Notes: generated by a model not told the origin, from the sequence alone. Shown: positions 50,843-59,692, counted from the stretch's first letter. The stretch: 64,000 nt of DNA from Candidatus Tanganyikabacteria bacterium (GCA_016867265.1 VGJW01000004.1:93647-157646); one strand, 5' to 3'. Program-made: numbers and translations.

Positions 50843-52032
50843 CCGAACGACCAAGCGTGGTCCTGACGCGCAAGGGCGAGGAACGCTTGCGACAGGGACA
50901 TCCCTGGGTCTTTGGGGCCGACGTGGCCCACGCCGATCAGGATGTCGCCGGATGGGTGGATGTGCTGGACCGCAGGGGACGCCCGCTGGGCGTGGCGAGC
51001 TACAACCCGGCCACGGGCCTGTGTCTGCGCATGCACGGCGCCAGCAAGGACGCAGCGGGGCCGGCGTGGATCCGGCGCCGCCTGCACGAGGCTCTGCAAC
51101 TGCGGCAGGCTTGGCTGCCGGGGGCAGAGGCGTGGCGCCTGGTCCACGGGGAGGCGGACGGCCTGCCTGCCATCGTGGTCGACCGTTACGGTCCCTGGCT
51201 GGTCGTGCAGTCCATGTCGTGGGGCAGCGATCAGTTGCTGCCGGAGCTCGTCGCGGCGCTGGGCGAGTTGCTGCAACCGCAAGGCATCCTCGAGCGGAGC
51301 GAGGGTTTCGCACGCAAGCTCGAAGGCCTGGAGCCCCGCACGGGCGTCCTTGCAGGCAGCGCACCCGAGGGCGCCGTCCGCATCACGGAAGGTGACGTGG
51401 CCTACCACGTCGACCTCGAGGGTGGCCAGAAGACAGGCTTCTTCCTCGACCAGCGTCCGAACCGCGCCCGCCTCGCCACCTTTGCCCCCGGCCGGAACAT
51501 CCTGAATGCGTTCTGCTATTCCGGGGGCTTCTCGCTGCCGGCCGCCAAGGCAGGGGCCCGCCACGTCACGGGCATCGACATCGCGGCAGACGCCCTCGCA
51601 CTCGCACGGCGCAATGCCTGCGAGAACGGCGTCGAGGAAACGTGCACCTGGGTCGAGGACAACGCCTTCGACCACCTGCGTCTGATGCAGAAGCGGGGCG
51701 ACAAGTATGACATCGTCGTCCTCGACCCTCCGGCCTTCACCAAGAACAAGGCTTCGATCCCGGGAGCCATCCGCGGCTACAAGGAAATCAATCTGCGCGG
51801 CATTGCGATGGTGCAACCCGGGGGCATGCTGGTGACCAGCTCGTGCTCCCATCACATGGATACGGAGACATTTCTCGAGGTGGTCGCGGCGGCAGCCGTG
51901 GATGCCGGAAGGCGCATCCGGGTCCTCGACGTGACGGGGCCCGGTCCCGACCACCCGAGCCTGCCCGGCGCTCCCGAGTCTCGCTACTTGAAGTGCGTCT
52001 GGGCCATCGTGGAGGGCGACCATGACTCCTGA
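50839..52032 (+). CDS. RlmI-type class I rRNA methyltransferase
   Basis: The protein is 397 residues from ATG 50839 with GGAGG upstream. The N-terminal PUA domain is RLRQGHPWVFGADV. The SAM domain has GFFLDQRPNRARLA, LNAFCYSGGFSLPAAKAGA, VVLDPPAFTKNKASI and TSSCSHHMDTETF, the RlmI/RlmL pattern for m5C methylation of 23S rRNA. The C-terminal end overlaps the next gene by 11 bases. Confidence 0.88.
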   Translation: MTERPSVVLTRKGEERLRQGHPWVFGADVAHADQDVAGWVDVLDRRGRPLGVASYNPATGLCLRMHGASKDAAGPAWIRRRLHEALQLRQAWLPGAEAWRLVHGEADGLPAIVVDRYGPWLVVQSMSWGSDQLLPELVAALGELLQPQGILERSEGFARKLEGLEPRTGVLAGSAPEGAVRITEGDVAYHVDLEGGQKTGFFLDQRPNRARLATFAPGRNILNAFCYSGGFSLPAAKAGARHVTGIDIAADALALARRNACENGVEETCTWVEDNAFDHLRLMQKRGDKYDIVVLDPPAFTKNKASIPGAIRGYKEINLRGIAMVQPGGMLVTSSCSHHMDTETFLEVVAAAAVDAGRRIRVLDVTGPGPDHPSLPGAPESRYLKCVWAIVEGDHDS

Positions 52033-52381
52033 TGCCGTCATCCGCACCCTGACTGCCGATACGGCGACCCCTGAGGGAGACGGCCTGAGGGTCGACGGCC
52101 CCTTCGGCGCCAGCGGCTGGTATCCCGTTGCCTCGTGGCCCGTCGACGAGGCAGGCTTGCCCGGGCGCCACTGCCCGGTCTGGTTCCTGAAGACCGGCCT
52201 CCCGGAAGCGGCCCGCGCGCGGGCCGCCGTCGTCTCGGGCAAGACCCGCATCACCCTCGTTGTCGGGAACAGGACCTGGACAGACGAAGGCATCTGCAAC
52301 CGCTGCCGCAACGGGGGCTGTCCCGCCCGGACGGCGACCGAGGACCCCATCCATGCACCAGTCGGCCGGCTCGTACTCTGA
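52022..52381 (+). CDS. Small Cys-rich protein of unknown function
   Basis: The protein is 119 residues, and GGAGGGC precedes the ATG at good spacing. The first 70 residues read as a beta-rich domain (GASGWYPVASWPVDEAG, HCPVWFLKTGLP). The C-terminal part carries GICNRCRNGGC, a compact CxxC-x4-C cluster that could bind zinc or iron-sulfur. It overlaps rlmI-like upstream (11 bases) and SppA downstream (29 bases). No family is recognised. Confidence 0.6.
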   Translation: MTPDAVIRTLTADTATPEGDGLRVDGPFGASGWYPVASWPVDEAGLPGRHCPVWFLKTGLPEAARARAAVVSGKTRITLVVGNRTWTDEGICNRCRNGGCPARTATEDPIHAPVGRLVL

Positions 52382-54743
52382 TCTCCGCCGGATGCTGCAA
52401 GCCGCGCTTGCCCTATCCGTGCTGACCAGTCCGCAGGCGGCTTTCGCCGCCGTACAGGACCTTCCGGAAACCATGGGCGTCCGCACCGTGGCCGGCACGA
52501 ACGGCCTTGCGGCTTCCTGGATCAACCCTGCGACCCTGACGACGGATGGGGCGGCGGAAGTGGCCCTGCTGGGGAACGGCCGTGGTGCGTGGGGCGGAGG
52601 GTTCGGTGCGGGAGGCTTTGGTCTGTCCTTGCGTCAGCGTCAGGGCATGACCCGATCCGATGAGGCGGGCATCCATACCCTGCTCCCCCTCACCAGTGGC
52701 CTCAATGCGGGCGCCACGTGGCGCCTCGGCCGGCGCAACGGCGTTGCGGGACAAGACTTCGATCTGGGCTTGCTTTGGCGCCCCTCTGCTTCCTGGTCGC
52801 TTGGCTACGCGCATCGGGGCCTTGCGGGCTCGCTGGGCGGACCCTCCACCGAGCAGCTTGGCGTGGCCTGGCGCCCGTGGGATGAACGCCTGACGGTCAA
52901 TCTCGATCACGCGTGGGCCGGAGGCTCCGTGGAGCAAGGACGCACGTCGACAGGCGTCCAGTGGTCCATGGTTCCCGGCCTTGATGTTTTCCTGCAGGCC
53001 GGCCGGGATCTGGCGCTGGTCGCCGAATTCGTGGACGAGTTGCGCATCGGCTTGTCGCTCGGGCATGGCCGCCATCGCCTGGCCACCGTGCTGGACGGTG
53101 ACGCAGCCCTGGACACGACGGTTGCTGCCGGTTGGCGGTTCACGGATCGTCCGGCACCGTCCGCCGTGTGGCCGGACAAGGTCGTCCTGTCGGCCCGGCT
53201 GGGTGGCGACCTGCAGCAATCGGCCGGGCTCGTGGGGCTCATCCAGGCCCTCCCGCCGCGTCCGGCCACGGCACCCGTGCTCGAAGCCCTCGAACGGAAC
53301 GGGCAAGACTCGGAGGTCCATGGCCTTTACTTGCGGATCGATCCGCTGGACCTCTCGCTGGGCGAGTTGCAGGAATTGCGTGACGGCCTCGCACGGTTCA
53401 AGGCACGGGAGAAAAAGCTGTACGTGCACGTCTCGGGCGGGGGGCTGCCCGAGCTTTACCTCGCCTCAGTGGCGGACCAGGTCTACCTTGCCCCGGGGGC
53501 CCAGTTGGACGTCTCGGGCTTTGCCGACGAACTCCTGATGTACGGGGACCTGCTGAAGCAGGTGGGCGTCCACGCCGACTTCGTGGCGACAGGGCCGTAC
53601 AAGTCCGCCGTGGAGCCCTACTTGCGCAACAGCCTGAGCGATGGGGCCCGCGAGCAGTTGGTGAGCCTGCTGCGTGACCGCAGCGACCAGATCGTCTCGG
53701 GCCTCGCCAGCGCCCGGAACCTGCCTGCGGAGCGGTTGAGGGCCATGATGGACCAGGGGCTCCTGCGGGCCGACCAACCCGGAGGCCTCGCCGATGGCAC
53801 GGGACACCCCGACGAGGTCGAGGCCAGACTTTGCAAGGAGGCGGGTGTCACCGAGCCCGAATCGCTGCTCGAACGCGTGCCGGCGGACAATCCATGGGTC
53901 AGGCCCCGCATCGCCGTCATCACGTTGCAGGGCACGATGGCGCAGGGTGGCTCGGGGTCCGACCTGCTGATGGGCCAGGTCCTGGGTGCTGCCGATGCCG
54001 TGTCGGTTCTTGACCAGGCCCGCAAGGAAGACGCCATTGCCGGAGTCATCCTTCGGCTCGAGTCTCCCGGGGGCGATGCCGATGCTGCAGAGGAAATCCG
54101 GCGCGCCGTGGAGCGCCTCGCCAGCACCAAGCCCGTGGTCGCCAGCATCGGCCCAGTCGCGGCCTCGGGGGGCTACTGGGTGGCGTGCGGGGCACCCTAC
54201 ATCTTCGCGGAGCCCGGCTCCATCACCGGGAGTATCGGCGTCTTCGCCGGCAAATTCAGCTTCGGGGGCCTCATGGGTCGGTTCGGCGTCAGCGCCGATG
54301 GGGCTCAGGAGGGTCGCCTCGCAGCCGCCGGGACCTCAGCGCGTCCCTTCTCGCCGGATGAGCGCCGCCTCCTCGAGGACTCGGTCCGACACACCTACCG
54401 GAGATTCCTGGACCTCGTGGCCCAAGCCCGGAAGAAGGACTTCGCCGACGTGGAGAAGTTGGCATCGGGACGCGTCTACACCGGCAGGCAGGCGCTTGAA
54501 GCCGGTCTGGTCGACGCCATGGGTGGACTTGACGAGGCCCGGACCTGGCTTGCTGGAAAGACAGGCGTGCGCCCGGAAGAGGCGGTCATCCTCTACGGCA
54601 AGGGACAAGGCAAGCTCGATGCCGTCGCAGACGCCCTCAGCGGCCGTCAGGCCGCCACGCGTGGGATCGCCAACCTGGTCCGCTGGACCTCGCGGCGTAC
54701 GTGGGCCCTCGACGCCCGCTTTCAGGAAAGGCTGGCGCCGTGA
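52353..54743 (+). CDS. Signal peptide peptidase SppA with a barrel-like N-terminal extension
   Basis: The protein is 796 residues from ATG 52353 and has a signal peptide cut near AAFA. Residues about 33-270 are rich in alternating strands with Gly and aromatic residues (GAWGGGFGAGGFGLSLRQRQ, WSLGYAHRGLAGSLGG, ATWRLG, VAAGWRF), resembling an outer-membrane barrel. The SppA half has Lys417 in TGPYKSAVEPYLRNS and Ser605 in GPVAASGGYWVACG, the Lys-Ser dyad split between two repeats as in E. coli SppA. Fusion to a barrel-like region is unusual and would change where the peptidase sits. It is coupled to ruvX by GTGA. Confidence 0.85.
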   Translation: MHQSAGSYSDLRRMLQAALALSVLTSPQAAFAAVQDLPETMGVRTVAGTNGLAASWINPATLTTDGAAEVALLGNGRGAWGGGFGAGGFGLSLRQRQGMTRSDEAGIHTLLPLTSGLNAGATWRLGRRNGVAGQDFDLGLLWRPSASWSLGYAHRGLAGSLGGPSTEQLGVAWRPWDERLTVNLDHAWAGGSVEQGRTSTGVQWSMVPGLDVFLQAGRDLALVAEFVDELRIGLSLGHGRHRLATVLDGDAALDTTVAAGWRFTDRPAPSAVWPDKVVLSARLGGDLQQSAGLVGLIQALPPRPATAPVLEALERNGQDSEVHGLYLRIDPLDLSLGELQELRDGLARFKAREKKLYVHVSGGGLPELYLASVADQVYLAPGAQLDVSGFADELLMYGDLLKQVGVHADFVATGPYKSAVEPYLRNSLSDGAREQLVSLLRDRSDQIVSGLASARNLPAERLRAMMDQGLLRADQPGGLADGTGHPDEVEARLCKEAGVTEPESLLERVPADNPWVRPRIAVITLQGTMAQGGSGSDLLMGQVLGAADAVSVLDQARKEDAIAGVILRLESPGGDADAAEEIRRAVERLASTKPVVASIGPVAASGGYWVACGAPYIFAEPGSITGSIGVFAGKFSFGGLMGRFGVSADGAQEGRLAAAGTSARPFSPDERRLLEDSVRHTYRRFLDLVAQARKKDFADVEKLASGRVYTGRQALEAGLVDAMGGLDEARTWLAGKTGVRPEEAVILYGKGQGKLDAVADALSGRQAATRGIANLVRWTSRRTWALDARFQERLAP

Positions 54744-55210
54744 CCGAGCCACGTCCCAGGATCCTGGGCCTGGATGTCGGCAACCGTCGCATCGGCGTCG
54801 CCGTTTCCGATCCCTTCGGTTGGACGGCCCAGGGTGCCGGCGTGATCGAACGCCGCAACATGGCCCGTGATCTGGCCGAAGTACAGCGCATCGCGGAGCT
54901 TTACCAGTCGCGAACGCTCGTGATAGGCTTCCCCCGAACGCTGGCTGGCACCATGGGCCCTCAGGCCGAGTCGCTGGTCGGCTTCACGGACCGCCTGAGC
55001 GACCTCGGCTTCGAGGTCATCCACGAGGACGAACGCTTCACCACCAAGATTGCCGAGCGCGTCCTGATCGCGGCCGACGTGCCCCGGTCCCGGAGGCGGG
55101 AAGTAATCGACCAACAGGCCGCGATGGTCATTCTCCAGGGGTTTCTGGACCGACGCGACCGACAAGAAAGGAACCGATCCCATGGATTCGGCGAACACCC
55201 AGCACCCTGA
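54740..55210 (+). CDS. ruvX: RuvX/YqgF-family nuclease
   Basis: The protein is 156 residues from GTG 54740. It has ILGLDVGNRRIGVAVSDPFG, LVIGFPRTLAGTMGPQAE and VIHEDERFTTKIAERVL, the RNase H-like YqgF core. It acts in 16S rRNA 5' maturation or junction resolution. The C-terminal 29 bases overlap the DUF1292 gene. The order ruvX then DUF1292 matches yrrK-yrzB of Bacillus. Confidence 0.9.
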   Translation: MTEPRPRILGLDVGNRRIGVAVSDPFGWTAQGAGVIERRNMARDLAEVQRIAELYQSRTLVIGFPRTLAGTMGPQAESLVGFTDRLSDLGFEVIHEDERFTTKIAERVLIAADVPRSRRREVIDQQAAMVILQGFLDRRDRQERNRSHGFGEHPAP

Positions 55211-55523
55211 GACCGACGACGCGGAGAACATCATCACGCTTCTCGGCGACAATGGCGAGCAGCAACAGTTCGAACTGCTCGACATCATTGAGGTCGAAGG
55301 CCGTGAGTACGCGCTCCTGCTGCCCTTCGACGCGACTGGCGATGCGGATGGCGAGGGTGAAGGCGATGCGTCAGATGGCAATGGCGATGAGGAAGTCGGT
55401 GTCGTGGTGCTTCGCTTCGAGGCCGACGAGACCCTGACGCACATCGACGACGAGGAAGAGTTCCAGCGTGTCGTGGCGGCCTTGGAGAACATGTCCGACG
55501 AGGATGAGGACGAGGACGCCTGA
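55182..55523 (+). CDS. DUF1292 family protein
   Basis: The protein is 113 residues with AAAGGAA before the ATG. DUF1292 core: NIITLLGDNGEQQQFELLDI, YALLLPFDA and the closing VVLRFEADETLTHIDDEEEF. A 20-residue Gly/Asp/Glu insert splits the domain, and the end is poly-acidic. The family is widespread next to ruvX but of unknown function. Confidence 0.85.
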   Translation: MDSANTQHPETDDAENIITLLGDNGEQQQFELLDIIEVEGREYALLLPFDATGDADGEGEGDASDGNGDEEVGVVVLRFEADETLTHIDDEEEFQRVVAALENMSDEDEDEDA

Positions 55524-55608
55524 TTGGCCCGTGGGATTGAGCCGCCAGTGGACGGGTATATAGGCGGCGACGCGGACCTTGCAGGTCCGGAAACCTCCTG
55601 GAGGAGCC

Positions 55609-56718
55609 GTGGCTAGGAACAACGACGACGACGAACTTGACTTCGACGACGAGGATGAATCCTTCGAGGACGAAGACGAGGAAGACTACGACGACGGAGA
55701 CGTTGACGGCGACGACGAGGACGAGGACGAGGACGAAGAAGAGTCCGGTTCAGGCGGCGGCGCCCGTCGGGGCATCCTGTTCGCCCTTCTGGGCTTGGCT
55801 TTGGTGGGTGGCGGTGCCTATGCGGCCATGTCGCAGGGCATCGATATCCCGTTCCTCTCCGGCCTGATGCCTGCTGCCGAAGAAGCGGCCCAGCCGCCAC
55901 AGGCGGCTGCTCCACCTCCGTCGGCCCCTGCACAAGATGGCGCCCCTGCGGAAACGGCCACCCCGGCCGCAGCGGCGTTGCCGCCGGCAGGCACGTCCGG
56001 TGCTCCCAGAGCGGCCGAACCGGTTGCGGCTGCACCCGAGAAGCCTGTTCCTGTCGCGGCCCGGCCTGCAGCAGAAGTGGCCGCGAAGCCTGCTGCGGCA
56101 GTGGCAGCAGCGCCTGTCGCCGCAGTAGCGGCAGCGAAGCCCGTGGCCAAGCCTGCGGTTCAAGTGAACGCCGCTGCGCCGCAGCGCGTCAAGGCCAGAG
56201 TGGCGGACAAGGTCGGGCGCGCCCATCGCAAGGCGCGGGCCGTTCGTCTCGCCCAGCGCGACAAGGGCCTCTACACGGTGCAGGCAGGTGCGTTCAACGT
56301 GCCCGAAAATGCACAGACTGTCGTCGAGCGCCTCAAGGCCAAGGGCCTGCCCGCCACCCGCTCGGGTGCCGGCACCCGGGGCAAGTTCTCCCTGTGGTCC
56401 AACTACGTGGAAACGTCTGCCAAGGCCAAGTCCCTTGTCAGACAGTTCCGCAAGGAGGGAGTCCGTGGCCAGGCGGTCTCGCGAGACGGACGGTTCGTCG
56501 TCTTCCTGGGCAGCCATCCGACTGAGGAGCGCGCCAAGGCTGCAGCGATGAAGTTGTCCGCGAAGGGTCTGTTCGCCTCGGTGCACGGTACGGCAGCGGC
56601 CACCACGGCTGGTCCGAACCGGGTCTGGGTCGGTCGGTTCTCCTCCCGGATGGAAGCTGAGGCCATGGCGTCCCGGGTGCGGGCAGCCGTCGGCTTCGGC
56701 ATCGTTCGCCGGCTCTAG
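55609..56718 (+). CDS. Membrane-anchored SPOR-domain protein with acidic N-terminus
   Basis: The protein is 369 residues from GTG 55609 with GGAGGAG upstream. Residues 4-48 are almost only Asp and Glu, followed by one membrane segment (GILFALLGLALVGGGAYAAM, about 55-74). A 150-residue Ala/Pro/Val linker precedes SPOR-like repeats: YTVQAGAFNVPENAQTVVER, FVVFLGSHPTEERAKAAAMK and a third part VWVGRFSSRMEAEAMAS. SPOR domains bind denuded glycan at the septum, so this is probably a division protein with a strongly negative cytoplasmic tail. The region 55524-55608 has a small GGACC/GGTCC hairpin. Confidence 0.8.
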   Translation: MARNNDDDELDFDDEDESFEDEDEEDYDDGDVDGDDEDEDEDEEESGSGGGARRGILFALLGLALVGGGAYAAMSQGIDIPFLSGLMPAAEEAAQPPQAAAPPPSAPAQDGAPAETATPAAAALPPAGTSGAPRAAEPVAAAPEKPVPVAARPAAEVAAKPAAAVAAAPVAAVAAAKPVAKPAVQVNAAAPQRVKARVADKVGRAHRKARAVRLAQRDKGLYTVQAGAFNVPENAQTVVERLKAKGLPATRSGAGTRGKFSLWSNYVETSAKAKSLVRQFRKEGVRGQAVSRDGRFVVFLGSHPTEERAKAAAMKLSAKGLFASVHGTAAATTAGPNRVWVGRFSSRMEAEAMASRVRAAVGFGIVRRL

Positions 56719-56721
56719 GGC

Positions 56722-57195
56722 GTGGCCGTCCAGGACGAGTTCCAGGTCGTCACGTTCGCACTGGCGGCCGAGAACTATGGCGTGGATATCGGGAGCGTGC
56801 AGGAGATCATCCCGCTGCTCCCGGTCATCCGCGTGCCCGAGGCGCCACGCTGGATTGACGGGCTGATTGACCTTCGCGGCACCATCCTGCCCGTTCTCGA
56901 CCTGCGTACCCGCTTCGGTCTCGAACGGCTGGGAGCGGGCGAAGGGCATCCTTGCATCATCATCAGCAATCTTTCCGGTCAGCAGGTCGGCCTGGTTGCC
57001 GACTCGGTGCGGGACGTGGTCCGCGTGCTCCCGGCGAACATGGCGCCTGTACCGCCCGCAGCAGGAGCCCGCGCCCCGTTCCTGTCGGGCATCCTGCGCA
57101 TTCCCGAAGGCCAAGGCCATCGCATCCTGTTCCTGCTTGCCCTCGATCGACTCCTGTCCCAGGAAGAGGTCGAGGTTCTGGCCGGCATGGCCTGA
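56722..57195 (+). CDS. cheW: CheW-like chemotaxis adaptor
   Basis: The protein is 157 residues from GTG 56722, three bases after the SPOR stop. CheW elements: FQVVTFALAAENYGVDIGSV, IPLLPVIRVPEAPRWIDGLI, LRGTILPVLDLRTRFG and VGLVADSVRDVVRV. It should link chemoreceptors to a CheA kinase. No other chemotaxis gene is in the window. The start lacks a good ribosome site and may rely on coupling. Confidence 0.85.
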   Translation: MAVQDEFQVVTFALAAENYGVDIGSVQEIIPLLPVIRVPEAPRWIDGLIDLRGTILPVLDLRTRFGLERLGAGEGHPCIIISNLSGQQVGLVADSVRDVVRVLPANMAPVPPAAGARAPFLSGILRIPEGQGHRILFLLALDRLLSQEEVEVLAGMA

Positions 57196-57204
57196 GCAGA
57201 GCTC

Positions 57205-57522
57205 GTGCAGGACAGGGTGTTGAACTGCCGTGACTGCCGGCAGGATTTCGTCTTCTCGATAGGCGAGCAAGAATTTCACGCCCAAAAGGGCTACACCCAG
57301 GCACCCGTGCGCTGCATCGCGTGTCGGCGCTTGCGTAAACAGGCCTCGCCATCGCCTGCCTTGGCCCAGGACGCGACGCGTCCCCGATTCCCGGCGACGT
57401 GTTCGGGTTGCGGCACGGAGACCACCGTCCCCTTCCGGCCTGTACAAGGTCGGCCTGTCTACTGCCCGACTTGCTTCCGTGCCCAGCGCGACCGTCCGGG
57501 CGGCCATCGAGGCACCGCCTGA
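57205..57522 (+). CDS. Zinc-ribbon domain protein with four CxxC motifs
   Basis: The protein is 105 residues from GTG 57205. It has CRDCRQDFVFSIGEQEFHAQ and KGYTQAPVRCIACRRLRK, then CSGCGTETTVPFRPVQGRPV with YCPTC. This is the two-ribbon family in which each ribbon pairs two CxxC motifs; its function is not established. It follows cheW by nine bases and probably shares its message. Confidence 0.75.
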   Translation: MQDRVLNCRDCRQDFVFSIGEQEFHAQKGYTQAPVRCIACRRLRKQASPSPALAQDATRPRFPATCSGCGTETTVPFRPVQGRPVYCPTCFRAQRDRPGGHRGTA

Positions 57523-57541
57523 GCCCGAGCCCCAAAGACGC

Positions 57542-57572
57542 GGTGCCGGCAGCCTTGAAGCTACCGGCACCT
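57542..57572. terminator. Inverted repeat between zinc-ribbon gene and tRNA-Pro
   Basis: GGTGCCGG and CCGGCACC form an 8-base stem, with AGC/GCT pairs inside, between the end of the plus-strand run and the convergent tRNA-Pro. It could end both transcripts; there is no T-run. Confidence 0.5.
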
Positions 57573-57575
57573 GCA

Positions 57576-57649
57576 TCGGGATGAGAGGATTCGAACCTCC
57601 GGCCTCACGGTCCCGAACCGCGCGCTCTACCAAGCTGAGCTACATCCCG
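57576..57649 (-). tRNA. tRNA-Pro (anticodon CGG)
   Basis: The gene is 74 bases on the minus strand. The acceptor CGGGATG pairs with CATCCCG, including the C1-G72 pair typical of bacterial tRNA-Pro. The anticodon loop is TTCGGGA (CGG, codon CCG), and the T-loop is TTCGAAT. CCA is not encoded. Confidence 0.95.
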
Positions 57650-57693
57650 GGGGCATCATCCTAGCACCCGCGGGAGCATCTCGCCAGAGGCAC

Positions 57694-58326
57694 CTACTCC
57701 CCGAATCCGGCCTGTGCCCGCAGGCGCATGGCCAGCGCCAGCTCGGGCGCGGCAGCCCAGTACCGATTCTGGCGAACCAGGGCCTGAGCCTTGAGAAAGT
57801 GCGCCACCGCGTTGTCTGGTGCTGCGGAGACCGCGCGTTCGGCCAGAGCAAGGGCACCTGCCAGATCCCCCGAGTCGTGGGTGAGGTAGGCCAGGTAATT
57901 CAGGGCCCAGACATAGCGAGGATCGATGGCCACGATCTTGCCGAACGCGTCCATGGCCTTGCGCCGACTCTCGGGGTCCTTGCGTTCCAGGCCAGCGAAG
58001 AAATGCCCGAAGGCCAGGCGGAACCAGGCTTCGATGTTATCCGGATTCTCCTTGACGAGCGGTTCGTAGCGGGCGATGACCTTGTCGGCATAGGTCGGTT
58101 CCATCTGCCGGACCTTGATCAGCTCCTGCCAGCCCTGTTCCAACCATGGGGTCCGCGCAAGGCCCATAGCCAAGTCGAACCGTGCATCGGCATCCTGCTC
58201 GGCCTCGCGCACCCGCTCCCGCAGAACGGCAATCTCCTCGGGCCGAGTGTCGGCCCGTGCGGGCCCGGCAATCCCGAGCAGCACGCATCCCGCCAGCAAG
58301 GCCGCGCGACAGAAACCACCGAACAT
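57694..58326 (-). CDS. Exported TPR-repeat protein
   Basis: The protein is 210 residues from ATG 58326 with GGGAGGACG upstream and a signal peptide ending near PARA. Helical repeats follow: RFDLAMGLARTPWLEQGWQE, NIEAWFRLAFGHFFAGLERK, YVWALNYLAYLTHDSGDLAG and AVAHFLKAQALVRQNRYWAA. It is a periplasmic tetratricopeptide protein, probably a scaffold in the envelope. Partner unknown. Confidence 0.75.
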   Translation of the reverse strand: MFGGFCRAALLAGCVLLGIAGPARADTRPEEIAVLRERVREAEQDADARFDLAMGLARTPWLEQGWQELIKVRQMEPTYADKVIARYEPLVKENPDNIEAWFRLAFGHFFAGLERKDPESRRKAMDAFGKIVAIDPRYVWALNYLAYLTHDSGDLAGALALAERAVSAAPDNAVAHFLKAQALVRQNRYWAAAPELALAMRLRAQAGFGE

Positions 58327-58451
58327 GCCACGTCCTCCCGTCTCATCGTACCTGCTGCACGGGACGACCTCCAACAGCCGCAGGTTCCCTGACATCTCCA
58401 GTCCGTCATGCCGGACTGGCCCCAGGACCCAGGCACACCGACCATGCTCCC

Positions 58452-58799
58452 ATGGGCGAACGCGAACGGGGACTGGGACAGGCAGGGGAGGATCTGGCGG
58501 AGGCCTGGTACCGGTCGCGCGGCGCAACTGTGATCGCGCGCAACTTCAGGCTGCCTTGCGGTGAAATCGACCTCGTTGTCATCGAAGACGAGCTTTTGTG
58601 CTTCGTCGAGGTGAAGTGCCGGCGGCACGAGCCCGCTGAGGGATTCGTCGGTCCCGCCAAAGCGCGACGCTTGCGTCTGCTGGCGCGGTGGTATCTTGAG
58701 ATCAGGCCTTGGCCCGGTGACGTGAGGTTCGACGTCGTCGGCATCCATTGGCCAACCGGGCATCCGCCCCGACTTGTCCACATCCCCGAGGCATTTTGA
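58452..58799 (+). CDS. yraN: YraN (UPF0102) nuclease-like protein
   Basis: The protein is 115 residues from ATG 58452. It has LGQAGEDLAEAWYRSRGATV, NFRLPCGEIDLVVIEDELLC and FVEVKCRRHEP, the PD-(D/E)xK-like core of UPF0102, with E-I-D and E-V-K residues intact. The substrate is unknown; its usual neighbours include RNase HII, not present here. It is TTGA-coupled to the PhnD-like gene. Confidence 0.9.
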   Translation: MGERERGLGQAGEDLAEAWYRSRGATVIARNFRLPCGEIDLVVIEDELLCFVEVKCRRHEPAEGFVGPAKARRLRLLARWYLEIRPWPGDVRFDVVGIHWPTGHPPRLVHIPEAF

Positions 58800-59692
58800 A
58801 CGTACGTCCCCTGGTTGGCCTGCTGGTCTTCGTGACCGGCATCTTGGCTACAGCCGGCCCTGCCGCCGGTTACAAGCCGCGCAAACTTGTCGTGGGCTTT
58901 GCGCCTTGGGAGAACCCGGGTGAAATCGGCCGGATTGCCTCTGAAGTCTCACGCATGCTGGGTCAGTCGCTCGGCATGCGGGTGGAACCGCGCATCACTT
59001 CGGACTACGCCGGGGTCGTGGAGGCCATGAGCCATCAGCAGGTCGACATGGCCTTCTTCCCGCCGGCCGCGTTCGTCCTCGCCGAGCGCAAGGCCGGGGC
59101 CAAGGTCATCCTGAAGTCGGTCTTCCGTGGACGGTCAGCCTACTACGCCGCCATCATCACGCGGCAGGACAGCGGTATCCGTTCGCTGAAGGACCTCAAG
59201 GGCAAATCGATTGCCTTCGTCGAGCCGAACTCGACCTCGGGCAGCATCTACCCCAGGGTCATGCTGATCCGCGCCGGCTTGAAGGCCGAACGGGACATGC
59301 GTGTCCAGAATGCTGGCGGACATGACGCCGTGGTGCTTGCGGTCTTCCACCGGAAAGTTGATGCAGGCGCCTGCTTCCTCAACAATCCCAAACCCCTCGA
59401 GGCGGCGTGGACCCGCCCCGGAGTGCTGCCCAACGCCGCCGACCGCGACCAGATTCGCATTCTGGGCATCTCGCCGCCGATCCCTTCCGACAACATCGCC
59501 GTGCGGCGGGATCTCGACCCCGAGTTGGTCGGGCGCATCCAGGAGTTCTTCCTCAACCTTTCCAACTCCGATGACGGTTCGGGGAAGATACGCAAGATCT
59601 TCCGGGTCGACGGTTTCCAGAAGGCCAACTCCCGGGACTACGATCCCGTCCGCGAGGCCTATGCGACCATCGGCCTGAAGCTGGAGCGTTGA
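58796..59692 (+). CDS. PhnD-like phosphate/phosphonate-binding periplasmic protein
   Basis: The protein is 298 residues from TTG 58796 with GAGG five bases upstream. After a signal peptide of about 24 residues it has FAPWENPGEIGRIASEVSRM, VEAMSHQQVDMAFFPPAAFV, IRSLKDLKGKSIAFVEPNST and SGSIYPR, the PhnD/PtxB pattern. It is a type II periplasmic binding protein for phosphonate, phosphite or related ligands. No ABC permease or ATPase accompanies it, so it is an orphan or a sensor ligand-binding protein. Confidence 0.85.
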   Translation: MNVRPLVGLLVFVTGILATAGPAAGYKPRKLVVGFAPWENPGEIGRIASEVSRMLGQSLGMRVEPRITSDYAGVVEAMSHQQVDMAFFPPAAFVLAERKAGAKVILKSVFRGRSAYYAAIITRQDSGIRSLKDLKGKSIAFVEPNSTSGSIYPRVMLIRAGLKAERDMRVQNAGGHDAVVLAVFHRKVDAGACFLNNPKPLEAAWTRPGVLPNAADRDQIRILGISPPIPSDNIAVRRDLDPELVGRIQEFFLNLSNSDDGSGKIRKIFRVDGFQKANSRDYDPVREAYATIGLKLER

